A DNA stretch of 56,378 bases from Spirochaetota bacterium (GCA_029560805.1 JAKQKE010000139.1:1-56378); one strand, 5' to 3'; positions 9,168 through 17,781 are shown, counted from the stretch's first letter. The notes: a model not told the origin generated them from the letters alone. Translations and numbers: made by a program.

Positions 9168-10484
9168 ATGAAGCGACTCTTCGCGGGCCCCGCGCTCGCC
9201 GCCGCGCTCGCGGCCATAACCTTCTCGGCCTTCGCGCAGGCTCCCGCCGTCGGCCCCGCCGCCGGCGCCGGCCCCGCGTCCTGGCTTGGCCGCTGGGACG
9301 GCCGCCTCGAGATTGGTGAGGGCGGCATGCCCTTCTCGGTGCGTATCGTCGAGGCCGGCGCCCTCCTGGACCTGCCCGGCGAGGAGCTGTACGGCTACCC
9401 GTCGGCGTCGGCCGAGGCCTCGGCCGACGGCCTCCGGCTGGCGTTCCGTTTCGGCGGCGGCCTCCTTACGCTGACCGGCGGTCTCGAGGGCGGTTCGGTA
9501 TCGGGCGCCTTCTCGCAGGGGGCGGCCGGCGGCGCCTTCTCGATGGAGCGCTCCGCGGCTCCGGCGGCCCCGGGAACGGCTCGCGTCGTTCGGGGCGCCG
9601 ACGGATCGGCCCTGTACGGCACCCTGCTCGAGCCGACCGGAACCGGGCGGCCGCCCCTCGTGATCCTGCACGCTGGCCTCGGCGCCGCCGACCGCGACGG
9701 CAACAACTACGCCTCGCGCGGCCGGCACGACGCCCTCCGGGCGCTCGGCGAAGCGCTCGCGCCTCGCGGCGTCGCCAGCTACCGCTACGACAAGCGGGGC
9801 TCGGGCGAGTCCGCCTGGCTCGTGCCGAGCGAGGCCGACCAGAGCTACGAGGCCTGGATAGCCGACCTGGCCGCGATGGTCGCGGAATTCGGCCGGTCGG
9901 GCCGTTACTCGGGCGTGTGGCTCCTGGGCCTCAATGACGGCGCGGCTATCGCGGCGGCGGCCGCGAACTCGCTCCGGGCGGCCGGCTCTCCCGTAGCGGG
10001 ACTCGTCGTCGCCTGCGCCTCGGCCGACGGCGTCCGCGACGCCTACGCCAAGGCCGTAGCCCGGGCCCCGGAGGGGCTGCGGGCGGAGGGCGAGGCGCTC
10101 GTCGCCTCGCTGTCGGCGGGGTCCATCGTCGACTCCGTCTCCTCGTATTACGCCGAAGCCTTCCGTCCGAGCCTCCAGCCCTACCTGATCGAGGCCTTCG
10201 CGCGCGACCTGGAGACGGAGCTCGCCGCGTACGCGGGGCCGTGCCTGCTAGTGCAGGGCAATATGGACTTGCAGGCGACGCTCGCCGACCTCCTGGCGCT
10301 CAGGGCGACCAGGCCCGACGCGCTCGTCGCTATGCCGCTACGCATGAACCACGTGCTCAAGGACGTGTCCCAGGACGTCGAGGACAACCGTGCCGCTTTC
10401 GCCGACCCGTCGTACCCCGTGTCAGCCGAGCTGGTCGACGCCATAACCGGGTTTATCGAAGGCACCTTCGTCGGCATACCGTAA
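9168..10484 (+). CDS. Secreted alpha/beta-hydrolase-fold protein with altered nucleophile site
   Basis: 438 residues with a cleavable signal peptide (cleavage near SAFA-QA). Residues about 35-130 form a beta-rich domain seen in front of this hydrolase type. The hydrolase domain follows: HAGLGAADRDGNN (oxyanion side), SYRYDKRGSGES, the elbow, an acidic residue in QGNMDLQA and the His in RMNHVLKDVS. The elbow reads GLNDGA where relatives have G-H-S-x-G-G, so Asn replaces the catalytic Ser. It may therefore be a non-hydrolytic binding protein or use another chemistry. No SD sequence; a leaderless start is likely. Confidence 0.85.
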   Translation: MKRLFAGPALAAALAAITFSAFAQAPAVGPAAGAGPASWLGRWDGRLEIGEGGMPFSVRIVEAGALLDLPGEELYGYPSASAEASADGLRLAFRFGGGLLTLTGGLEGGSVSGAFSQGAAGGAFSMERSAAPAAPGTARVVRGADGSALYGTLLEPTGTGRPPLVILHAGLGAADRDGNNYASRGRHDALRALGEALAPRGVASYRYDKRGSGESAWLVPSEADQSYEAWIADLAAMVAEFGRSGRYSGVWLLGLNDGAAIAAAAANSLRAAGSPVAGLVVACASADGVRDAYAKAVARAPEGLRAEGEALVASLSAGSIVDSVSSYYAEAFRPSLQPYLIEAFARDLETELAAYAGPCLLVQGNMDLQATLADLLALRATRPDALVAMPLRMNHVLKDVSQDVEDNRAAFADPSYPVSAELVDAITGFIEGTFVGIP

Positions 10485-10524
10485 TCCCGCGCGACGCTGA
10501 GTACGCGATGCCTCGCGGAAAGAC

Positions 10525-10682
10525 GTAAGGGCACCAAGACGCAACGATCACGAAGCGAAGGACCCTGGAGGCGAAGGCGTTGAACAAGATGGACAAGAAA
10601 AAGACAGGATGGACACGATAAAGCGATGAAGCCTTGGGGCTTATCCGCTTGAGCTGTTCTTCATCCTGTCATCATGTTCGAA
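10525..10682 (+). repeat. Intergenic palindromic repeat element, copy 1
   Basis: AT-richer, non-coding. It contains an accaagacgcaacgat / cacgaagcgaag block at 10531-10560. An imperfect inverted repeat follows: left arm about 10582-10612 (gaacaagatggacaag..., gacaggatggacacgata) and right arm about 10655-10682 (catcctgtcatcatgttcgaa). Motifs are shared with the elements near 11.8, 14.4 and 17.7 kb. The rest of the 258-bp gap to the next gene holds only its promoter. Confidence 0.7.
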
Positions 10683-10704
10683 GTATCCTGATGGCGGCGA
10701 GTCG

Positions 10705-10734
10705 TTTGCCCGATCGGGGGGCGGCGGGTATACT
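10705..10734 (+). promoter_or_regulatory. Candidate promoter for the duplicated membrane protein
   Basis: TTTGCC (10705-10710), an 18-nt spacer and TATACT (10729-10734). The ATG lies nine bases after the -10, so the leader would be nearly absent; no ribosome site is seen. Confidence 0.45.
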
Positions 10735-10743
10735 GGATCCATC

Positions 10744-11778
10744 ATGCAAGATCGTCAGAAGTTGGTCGGGGCCATGTTCCGGGCGCCGGGTTTCGCGGCC
10801 GTCGCGGCGGCGACCGTCACGCTGATGTACCGGGCCGGCTTGATGGCCTGGCCGACCGTTCCGCTGCTGGCCGCCCTCAAGCTGCCGCTCCTCGCGGGGC
10901 TCGTCGTCGGCCTCGCGCTCGAGGCGAAGGCAGCCTTCGTCATATCGCCCGGGGAAGCGCCATCCGTCGGCTCACGAGGCGTCGCCGCGGGAGCGGCCGT
11001 CGGCGATATCGCCGACGCCGAATTCGCCGACGCCGCCGCCGTGCTCGCGTCGGCCCTGATCGGCTACCTGGCGATAGCGAGGCTGGGGCTCAACGCCGTG
11101 CTCGCCTCGTCGCTCCTGGGCTTAGCTGGCGCGCTGCTACTGCCGAAACGGGCGGTCGCGATCTACTGCGGCAGCTTCGCCGGCATGGCCGCGCCGGCCG
11201 CCTTCGAGACGATGCCGTCCGTGGCGCTGTCCGGCGTGATCGCCGGCGTCTTCTACGTGTCATGCAAGCCGTGCTTCCCCGGGGTGGGCGGCCGACTCGG
11301 CGCGGCGGCCTACGCGGGCAGCCTCGGCTCGTCGCTCCTCCTGGGCGCACGGCTCACCGGAGACGAGCTGCCCGGGCTCGGGCTGGGGCTGGGCATCCTG
11401 GCCTACGCGATCCTTGGATCGGCGCTGACTTGGACCGTCTCGGTGCGGCTCGGCCGGGGCGCGGTGATGGCGTCGGCCTTCTGGGGCGCCGTGGCGGGGG
11501 CCGTCATTCCGGCGCTGCACGGCCCGGTCGCCGGCAGCCTGCTGGACGCGGCGTTCTTCTGCGGCAGCTTCGCCGGTATGAGCTCGGCGGCCCGGCTACG
11601 CAACGAGGCGGAGGCCGGCGTCGCCGGCGCCTTCTGCGGCCTGTCGTTCATCCTGGCGTTACCCTGGCTTGGAGGGGCCGGCGGCAAGCTCGGCACGCTG
11701 GCCTTCGGCTCCACGCTCGCCTACCTGGGGCTCAGGGAAACGGTACGGCGCGCGCTCTCTCGCCTGCGAAAGACCTAA
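10744..11778 (+). CDS. Polytopic membrane protein with internal duplication, unknown family
   Basis: 344 residues, strongly hydrophobic, about 10 spans. Two segments repeat: YCGSFAGMAAPAAFETMP...GVIAGVFYV (about residues 140-180) and FCGSFAGMSSAARLRNEAEAG...GAFCGLSFI (about residues 273-305). They share xCGSFAGMx followed by a polar loop and another span. The two halves look like a tandem-duplicated transporter or channel fold. I do not recognise the family and assign no substrate. The gene sits alone between two intergenic repeat elements. Confidence 0.78.
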   Translation: MQDRQKLVGAMFRAPGFAAVAAATVTLMYRAGLMAWPTVPLLAALKLPLLAGLVVGLALEAKAAFVISPGEAPSVGSRGVAAGAAVGDIADAEFADAAAVLASALIGYLAIARLGLNAVLASSLLGLAGALLLPKRAVAIYCGSFAGMAAPAAFETMPSVALSGVIAGVFYVSCKPCFPGVGGRLGAAAYAGSLGSSLLLGARLTGDELPGLGLGLGILAYAILGSALTWTVSVRLGRGAVMASAFWGAVAGAVIPALHGPVAGSLLDAAFFCGSFAGMSSAARLRNEAEAGVAGAFCGLSFILALPWLGGAGGKLGTLAFGSTLAYLGLRETVRRALSRLRKT

Positions 11779-11860
11779 TCATGTCATCATATTCGTAGCA
11801 GCCTAGTTTTCCTCTTCTCCGCGTCCTTTGCGCCTTCGGGGCTTCGCGCGAAGCATCGTA
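11779..11860 (-). repeat. Intergenic repeat element, copy 2 (partial)
   Basis: Begins with tgtcatcatattcg (11782-11795), which differs by one base from tgtcatcatgttcg in copies 1 and 4. It continues with cctcttctccgcgtcc and tttgcgccttcggg. Read on the minus strand, these give the aaggacgcggagaagagg type of block. Confidence 0.55.
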
Positions 11861-11933
11861 ATAGCAATCCGGCGCGAAGGGTTCTTCCTACGCACGCCCG
11901 GTTCCTGTATTGTGTCCGCTTCGGGGAAAAACC

Positions 11934-12731
11934 ATGATAGCCGTCGAGAACCTCAGGAAAACGTACAGGGTCAAGAAGCGCCCGGCCGGGCTCGTCGCGG
12001 CCGCGGCGGCCCTCGTGCGCCCGCGCTACGATACGGTGGAAGCCCTGCGCGGCGTATCCTTCCACGTGAGCCAAGGCGAGATAGTCGGCTACATAGGACC
12101 GAACGGCGCCGGCAAGTCCACGACCATCAAGGTGATGAGCGGCATACTCGTACCCGACTCCGGCTCCTGCGTCATAAAGGGCCGCGTGCCCTGGAAGGAG
12201 CGCAAGGCCCACGTCGCGGGCATAGGCGTCGTGTTCGGCCAGCGCTGCCAGCTCTGGTGGGACGTGCCGGTCATAGACTCGCTCGACCTCCTGCGCGATA
12301 TCTACCGCGTCGACGAGGCCGCCTACCGGCGTAACCTCGACGAGCTCGTGTCGGCCCTGGACATAGGCGGCGTGCTCGGGCAGACGGCGCGATCCCTGAG
12401 CCTCGGCCAGCGCATGCGCTGCGAGATCGCGGCCAGCCTCGTGCACGCGCCGGACATCCTGTTCCTCGACGAGCCGACCATAGGCCTGGACGCCGTGTCG
12501 AAGCTGGCCGTGCGCGGCTTCATAGCGCGCGCGAACCGAGCGCGCGGGCTCACGGTGATGCTCACGACCCACGACATGCATGACATAGAGGCTCTCGCGT
12601 CGCGCGTCATCCTGATAGGCAAGGGCGAGATACTCCACGACGGCAGCTTCGGCTCGCTCGTCGCGGGGCGGGGCGACGGCGGCGTGGAGTCGGCCGTAGC
12701 CGATCTCTACGGCGAGATGGGGATAGCGTGA
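11934..12731 (+). CDS. ABC-2 type exporter ATP-binding protein
   Basis: 265 residues. Walker A is GPNGAGKST, the signature is LSLGQRMR and Walker B is DILFLDEPTIGLD. The insertion FGQRCQLWWDVPVIDSLDLL is typical of the ATPase group that pairs with two six-span permeases (the COG4586 set). Start is the ATG after GGGGA. The first gene of a three-gene overlapping operon. Cargo is unknown. Isoleucine is coded by ATA 14 times and ATC 5 times here, unusual for such a GC-rich gene. Confidence 0.92.
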   Translation: MIAVENLRKTYRVKKRPAGLVAAAAALVRPRYDTVEALRGVSFHVSQGEIVGYIGPNGAGKSTTIKVMSGILVPDSGSCVIKGRVPWKERKAHVAGIGVVFGQRCQLWWDVPVIDSLDLLRDIYRVDEAAYRRNLDELVSALDIGGVLGQTARSLSLGQRMRCEIAASLVHAPDILFLDEPTIGLDAVSKLAVRGFIARANRARGLTVMLTTHDMHDIEALASRVILIGKGEILHDGSFGSLVAGRGDGGVESAVADLYGEMGIA

Positions 12732-13537
12732 TGGGCGAGCTCCCGGCCTACGCGGGCCTCTTCCGCATGCGCCTCGTGCGCGGACTGTCCTACAGGGCCG
12801 CGGCGATAGCCAGCTCGGTAACCCAGTTCTTCTGGGGCTTCATGCTCATAAGCGTGCTCAGGGCCTTCGCCCGTTCGGGCGGCTCGCCCCTGGACGACGG
12901 CCAGATAGCGTCGTACATCTGGCTACAGCAGGCCTTCCTCGTGCTCGGCGCAATATGGTTCAGGGACGGAGAGCTCGTGCGGCTCATATGCTCTGGAGAC
13001 GCGGCCTACGAGCTGTGCCGCCCCGTCGACCTCTACCGATTCTGGTTCGCGCGCCTGGCCGGGGGACGCCTCGCCGCCACGGCCCTGCGTTGCCTGCCCA
13101 TACTGGCGGTGGCGTCCTTCCTGCCGGAGCCGTGGCGCCTCTGCCTACCCGGGAGCCCGGCGGTCCTCGCCTGCTTCGCGCTCGCCATGGCCCTGGCCAC
13201 GGTCATGGTCGTCGCCGTGTCGATGTTCTCGTACGCCCTGACCATGGTCACCCTGAATACCCAGGCCGGCTTCCTCTTCGTGGCGCCCGTGTTCGAGCTG
13301 TGCGCCGGGCTCCTCGTCCCCTTGCCCCTCATGCCCGAAGGCGTCCGCCGCGTCCTCGAGGTCTTGCCCTTTCGCTACGCGGCCGACCTGCCGTTCAGGA
13401 TCTGGATGGGCTCGATAGGCCTCGCAGAGCTACCGGGGCTCCTCGCGGCGGAGATCGCGTGGCTCGCGGTCATCGTGGCCGGGGGACGGCTCGCGCTTGG
13501 CGCGGCCCTAAGGCGCGCCGAGGCGGTAGGCGGATGA
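12731..13537 (+). CDS. ABC-2 type exporter permease, subunit 1
   Basis: 268 residues with about six membrane spans, of the COG4587/COG3694 permease type. MRLVRGLSYRAAAIASSVTQ opens the protein and a long FFWGF...IWLQQAFLVLGAIWFRDGEL region follows. The ATG overlaps the ATPase stop by one base (TGATG); an overlapping GTG at 12728 is an alternative. It would form half of the membrane channel with the next gene product. The closing LPFRYAADLPFRIWMG is the usual end motif of these permeases. Confidence 0.88.
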   Translation: MGELPAYAGLFRMRLVRGLSYRAAAIASSVTQFFWGFMLISVLRAFARSGGSPLDDGQIASYIWLQQAFLVLGAIWFRDGELVRLICSGDAAYELCRPVDLYRFWFARLAGGRLAATALRCLPILAVASFLPEPWRLCLPGSPAVLACFALAMALATVMVVAVSMFSYALTMVTLNTQAGFLFVAPVFELCAGLLVPLPLMPEGVRRVLEVLPFRYAADLPFRIWMGSIGLAELPGLLAAEIAWLAVIVAGGRLALGAALRRAEAVGG

Positions 13538-14358
13538 GGGCCGCACGGCTCTACCTGCGTTGCGCCGGCGTCGCGGTACAGGGTCAGCTCAGCCGACGAT
13601 ACAACCTCGTCCTCCTGGCCTTCGGCCAGCTATCTATAGCCATATCGGCCCTGGTCGGCGTTACGCTGCTCTTCTCGCGCTTCGGCTCCCTCGCGGGCTA
13701 TAGCTTCTCCGAGGTGCTGCTCTGCTTCGGGGTGACCCAGACGGCGTTCTCCCTCGCCGAGGTGGTAGCGCGGGGCTTCGACTCGTTCTCGCAGGTACTG
13801 GCCCAGGGAGAGTTCGACCGTATGCTCGTCAGGCCGCGCGGCTCCATGTTCCAGGTGCTGGCATCGAGGATGGAACTGGCCCGCCTCGGCCGCGTATCCG
13901 TCGGCCTGGCCTGCCTGGCCTCGGCGCTGGCCGCACTTGTGCCCGGATGGGCCGCAGACGCCATCGCGGTAGGACAGGCGGGCCTCCTCGTCCTGAGGCT
14001 CGCGACGCTGGCCTTCATGACGGCCGGAGGCATGGCCATCTTCTCGGGCATATTCATCCTCGGCGCGTCGCTCGCCTTCATCACGACGGACTCCCTCGAG
14101 ATAGTCAACGTCCTGTCCGACGGTGGCCGCGAGACCGCCCAGTACCCGCTCACGATATACGAGCGCGCGATGCGGCGCTTCTTCACCTTCGTGGTACCCT
14201 TCGGGTGCGTGAACTACCTGCCGCTCGAGTTCGTCCTCGGCCGGCCGGGCTCGGCTCCCTGGTCCGCATGCTTCCCGCTCGTGGGCTTCGCCTTCCTCGC
14301 CGCCTCCACGGCCGTCTGGAACGCCAGCGCCCGGCGCTACGTCTCCACGGGCTCGTGA
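13534..14358 (+). CDS. ABC-2 type exporter permease, subunit 2
   Basis: 274 residues, about six spans. GEFDRMLVRPRGSMFQVLASR near residue 95 and PLTIYERAMRRFFTFVVPFGCVNYLP near residue 210 are hallmarks of the COG3694 permease. Starts in the ATGA overlap with the preceding permease. With the ATPase and the first permease it completes a heteromeric exporter, which in related sets is tied to export of a small molecule or polymer precursor; no cargo gene is present. Confidence 0.9.
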   Translation: MRAARLYLRCAGVAVQGQLSRRYNLVLLAFGQLSIAISALVGVTLLFSRFGSLAGYSFSEVLLCFGVTQTAFSLAEVVARGFDSFSQVLAQGEFDRMLVRPRGSMFQVLASRMELARLGRVSVGLACLASALAALVPGWAADAIAVGQAGLLVLRLATLAFMTAGGMAIFSGIFILGASLAFITTDSLEIVNVLSDGGRETAQYPLTIYERAMRRFFTFVVPFGCVNYLPLEFVLGRPGSAPWSACFPLVGFAFLAASTAVWNASARRYVSTGS

Positions 14359-14384
14359 GCGGCCCCGAGCGGGGGCGTTACCGC

Positions 14385-14520
14385 GATAGAGGCGAAGACA
14401 GCGAACAAGATGATCATGATGGGATGGACACGATAAGACGGAAAAGTTATGGACTTACACTAAGCCACCGAGACACGGATGATCCGTGCCCCCGTGACTT
14501 GGTGTACGCCAGTACTAGAA
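14385..14520 (+). repeat. Intergenic repeat element, copy 3
   Basis: Contains aggcgaagacagcgaacaag and ggatggacacgataa (14422-14436), identical to 10608-10622 in copy 1. A second imperfect hairpin follows: caccgagacacgg against ccgtgacttggtg, with a gatccgtgccc-type loop (about 14466-14503). The 196-bp gap holds nothing else. The truncated peptidase T begins right after it. Confidence 0.65.
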
Positions 14521-14555
14521 TCCTCAAGTCAAGCCAATAAGGGACAACGAACGCT

Positions 14556-15323
14556 ATGAATGATATCCGCTATAGAGCTTTTCATCAGTTCGTCGCCTTC
14601 GTGCCGGACGAGGAGATAGGCCTCAGGGGCGCCAAGCTCCTGGATCTGGGGCGATTCTCGCCCGACTACGCGTATACGATCGACTGTTGCGAGCTCGGCG
14701 AGGTGGTCTACGAGACCTTTAACGCGGGGAGCGCCTTCATCGAGATCGAGGGCGTGACGGCCCATCCGATGTCGGCCAAGGGCGTCTTGGTCAACCCTAT
14801 CCTGGTCGCCCAGGACCTCATCGCCCTGTTCGACAGGAGCGAGACGCCCGAGCGTACCGAGGGCAAGGAGGGCTACGTCTGGTTCAACCGGATCTCCGGC
14901 GGCCAGTCGAGCGTCTCGCTGCAGGCGTCGATACGCGACCACGACCTGGCCGGCTACGATGACAGGAAGCGACGGCTCCTGGCGGCCGTCGAGGAGGTCG
15001 GTCGGCGCTACCCGAGGGCGCGGCTATCGATCCGCATCGACGACGTGTACGCCAACATCGCGAACCACGCCGACCGCTCCCATCCGGCGGTCTCCGCGAT
15101 CTACGGGGCGATGGCCGAGCTCGGCATCGAGCCGAGGACCGTGGCGATGCGCGGCGGCACCGACGGCTCGGCCCTGTCGGCGCGCGGGCTCGTCACCCCG
15201 AACTACTTCACCGGGGCTCACCTGTTCCATTCGCGCTACGAGTTCCTACCGATGCGTTCCTTCGTCGCGTCCTATCGCCTGACGCGCAGGCTGATCGAGG
15301 ACGCAGGTACGAGGCTTCGCTGA
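14556..15323 (+). pseudogene. pepT: Peptidase T remnant, N-terminal third missing
   Basis: 255 codons matching the C-terminal two-thirds of tripeptide aminopeptidase PepT (family about 400 residues). Family signatures remain: FVPDEEIGLRGAKLLDL (catalytic Glu and a metal-ligand Glu), YTIDCCELGEVVYETFNA (metal Asp), the dimerisation domain with GVTAHPMSAKGVLVNPI, MRGGTDGSALS and the last metal His near GAHLFHSRYEF. Roughly the first 165 residues are absent, including the HxDT metal site and the bridging Asp, and no trace of them is found upstream. The product cannot hold the dinuclear zinc centre. The break coincides with the intergenic repeat at 14385-14520, suggesting a recombination deletion. 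Confidence 0.82.
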
Positions 15324-15429
15324 GGCCCAACGAGCCGCCGTGGTTTTTCGACACTCAGTGATAGAATAGTCATCATTCAATACGATTACTTTAAGGCTTC
15401 ATCATACTTCTCGTACAGGGAGTTGAGCC

Positions 15430-17592
15430 ATGAAGAATTTGGTCGTAGCGCTGGCTATCTGTTCCGCCTTGCTAGCCGCCCTCGTCGCCTGTCGTTCGCC
15501 GCTCCATGGAACGAACGATACGACCGACGTGTCGATACGGATAGGCGGCGTCCTGCCTCCGACGCTATCGGACTCGGCGACGCGCCATGGCGCGCGGGTG
15601 ATCGTCCCGGCGGCCGTCCAGCTTCGGGTTACGGCCGATTGGGAGCGCGGCGGCCAGCTCATCCAGACCTCGCAGGTGGCCGGAGGCCAGGCCACGATAC
15701 GGCGCCTGCCCGTCGGCGTCGCCATATCCTTGTACCTCGAGGCGCTCGATTCGTCCGGTACCGTGCTGTCCGTCGGCACGCTCGCCCTGGCGCCGCTCGG
15801 CGAAGGCCTCAACGCAGCGCCGGCCGTCACTCTCAAGCCGTCGCCGGCCATGGCGACCGACGACCTCGGCGCTATGAGCGCCGGCATGTCGAGCGCGCGC
15901 AGCGTGAGTGCGCAAGGGGTTCGCTACTATACCTTTACGGCGGGCGACGGCCTGTCGGGCGATTTCCAGATCGTCTTCGATACCGGCAAGGCGCGCTGGG
16001 TCTGGCTCAAGGCCTATGACGAGGACTGGAACGAGCTGCCGGCGATTTGCTCCGACGCGTCGCAGGGCTGGGTCGTCGTACGCCTCGCGGAGACGCAGAC
16101 GGTGAACCTGGCCGTGAGCAACAGCGTCGGATCGCCAGGGTATCCGGCCGGGGCCATCGATGGCGCTATCGTCGTCCGGCCGGCCAAGTTCTGCACGGCC
16201 GACGCCCTGGAGCTTGGCGACGGCTCGCTCTCCGCTCCGCTGACGATAGAGTCGATCGGATCCATGTGCGATTCCGGCGACAGCCTGTTCGTGCGCGGCG
16301 GTCTGTACGACGCCTCCGCGCAGGTCACTAGTTCGCTCGGCGATCTCTACGTCTACGGCGGCTTCTCGCCCGACTGGAAGACTCGCGACGCGAGGCTGTA
16401 CGAGACGCGCATCGGGTCTTCTGGCGAGGTGCCTGACCTGGTACGAGTGGCCGGGGGCGGCCTGCTCGACGGTATCCGTATTACTGCCATTCCTTTATCG
16501 GGAAGCGTGATGAATACCTGCGGCCTCATTCTCAAGCCGCAGAGCGCGCTGGTCATCAACGATTGCCGTATCTACGGCGGCACGAACTATGAGGCCATCT
16601 CGTCGCAGAGTATAGGAAGCGTTGCCGTGAACGTCACCTCGGAGACGGGCGGCACGATCGAGATGGCGTCGTGCGAGCTCTATGCCGGCGGCGCCAACAA
16701 CCTCGATGAATTCCCCGCTTCGACCTATGCGCTCAGCGTTTCCAGTAGCGTCGTATACGTGCATGACTGCGATATAGACGGCGGCTTCGCCCAGAGCCCC
16801 GGCGGCGCGAGTACCCACGGCGTATGGGTCACGAACGCTTATGTCATACTCGCCCGATCCCGGGTCTGGGGCGGAATCGCCAAATCCAGCTCTGTCGATT
16901 ATGATGCCAGCGCCGCAGGCGTATTCGCCGAATACGGCACCCGCACGGTGGCCATAGTCAATTCGCTGGTATCAGGCGGCTACTCGAGCAATAGCGCCGC
17001 GGGCGGCCGCGAGTACCTGCGCGGCGTCGAAACCTATCAACAACCTATTCGTATATGCGGCTCGGTCATCGACTCGGGGTTCTGCCCCGAACCGGTCGAG
17101 ACCTACAGCTACGTCTCCGCCACCTCCACCGAGGAAAGCGGTACGGTGCAGATTGAGTCGAGCATCGTCATAACCTCGAACGCCACGGCCTTCGGCGACC
17201 TGTTCTATGACGCCGAAATGCCGAACAGCGCGACCACCTGCTACGGTTGCCTCGCGGCGCACCCCGGGGAATTCTCGTATGGCGGCTCGGACAGCGCGTT
17301 CCCCGAACCTATCGCGGGCAACGAGGATCTCCCGAACCTAGCCCTCGGCGGCTTCTTCACGGCGTTTTCGAACGCCTATACGGGAAGCTATCCGTCCGAC
17401 TACGAGCGTTGGCTGGGCGGCTCGTGGCGCGTTTCGCCGGGGTACTCAGCCTATATCGGCGGCGGTAACCTGCCGTATTCAGGCGGATCGGTGGCGGGTT
17501 TCTCAGTAGCCGACTATCCGGCGCTGGTCCTCGACCTGGCGGGCAAGGCCAGGCCGACGAGCGGTTCCTGGGGCCGCGGCGCCTACGAATAA
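15430..17592 (+). CDS. Surface lipoprotein with predicted right-handed beta-helix
   Basis: 720 residues. Signal peptide and lipobox LVAC put the lipidated Cys near residue 21; AGGGAG precedes the ATG. Residues about 35-250 look like beta-sandwich modules (VSIRIGGVLPPT; TFTAGDGLSGDFQIVFDTGKARWVWLK). From about 255 on, YVYGGFSPDWKTRDARLYET and many short strand-turn repeats (NDCRIYGG, MASCELYAGG, VHDCDIDGG, ARSRVWGG) indicate a parallel beta-helix. It ends with ARPTSGSWGRGAYE, common at the end of such proteins. Outer-surface location and adhesion or polysaccharide contact are inference. Confidence 0.82.
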   Translation: MKNLVVALAICSALLAALVACRSPLHGTNDTTDVSIRIGGVLPPTLSDSATRHGARVIVPAAVQLRVTADWERGGQLIQTSQVAGGQATIRRLPVGVAISLYLEALDSSGTVLSVGTLALAPLGEGLNAAPAVTLKPSPAMATDDLGAMSAGMSSARSVSAQGVRYYTFTAGDGLSGDFQIVFDTGKARWVWLKAYDEDWNELPAICSDASQGWVVVRLAETQTVNLAVSNSVGSPGYPAGAIDGAIVVRPAKFCTADALELGDGSLSAPLTIESIGSMCDSGDSLFVRGGLYDASAQVTSSLGDLYVYGGFSPDWKTRDARLYETRIGSSGEVPDLVRVAGGGLLDGIRITAIPLSGSVMNTCGLILKPQSALVINDCRIYGGTNYEAISSQSIGSVAVNVTSETGGTIEMASCELYAGGANNLDEFPASTYALSVSSSVVYVHDCDIDGGFAQSPGGASTHGVWVTNAYVILARSRVWGGIAKSSSVDYDASAAGVFAEYGTRTVAIVNSLVSGGYSSNSAAGGREYLRGVETYQQPIRICGSVIDSGFCPEPVETYSYVSATSTEESGTVQIESSIVITSNATAFGDLFYDAEMPNSATTCYGCLAAHPGEFSYGGSDSAFPEPIAGNEDLPNLALGGFFTAFSNAYTGSYPSDYERWLGGSWRVSPGYSAYIGGGNLPYSGGSVAGFSVADYPALVLDLAGKARPTSGSWGRGAYE

Positions 17593-17595
17593 TGA

Positions 17596-17735
17596 ACGCC
17601 AAGACGCTCCTACCGTATAGGCTAAGACTATGAACACTATGCTCATGATGGGGACACGATGGACACGATGAATCGATTAACCTTAGGGTCTTACCTTGTT
17701 CATCGTTCCTCCATCCTGTCATCATGTTCGAATTA
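17596..17735 (+). repeat. Intergenic palindromic repeat element, copy 4
   Basis: Opens with acgccaagacgct (17596-17608). A long imperfect inverted repeat follows: left arm about 17644-17673 (catgatggggacacgat, ggacacgatgaa) and right arm about 17699-17732 (ttcatcgttcctccatcc, tgtcatcatgttcgaa), with a 25-nt loop. The right arm catcctgtcatcatgttcga is identical to copy 1. The 190-bp gap between convergent genes holds only this element. Confidence 0.75.
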
Positions 17736-17781
17736 GCCTATTCGCTATCTTCATCGCGTTCTGAGCGCCTCCGCGACCCTG

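Noticed and set aside
10525-17735. CRISPR array or insertion sequence in the 10.5-17.8 kb repeats
   Set aside because: Repeats are kilobases apart with no regular spacers, and no transposase or cas gene lies between them.
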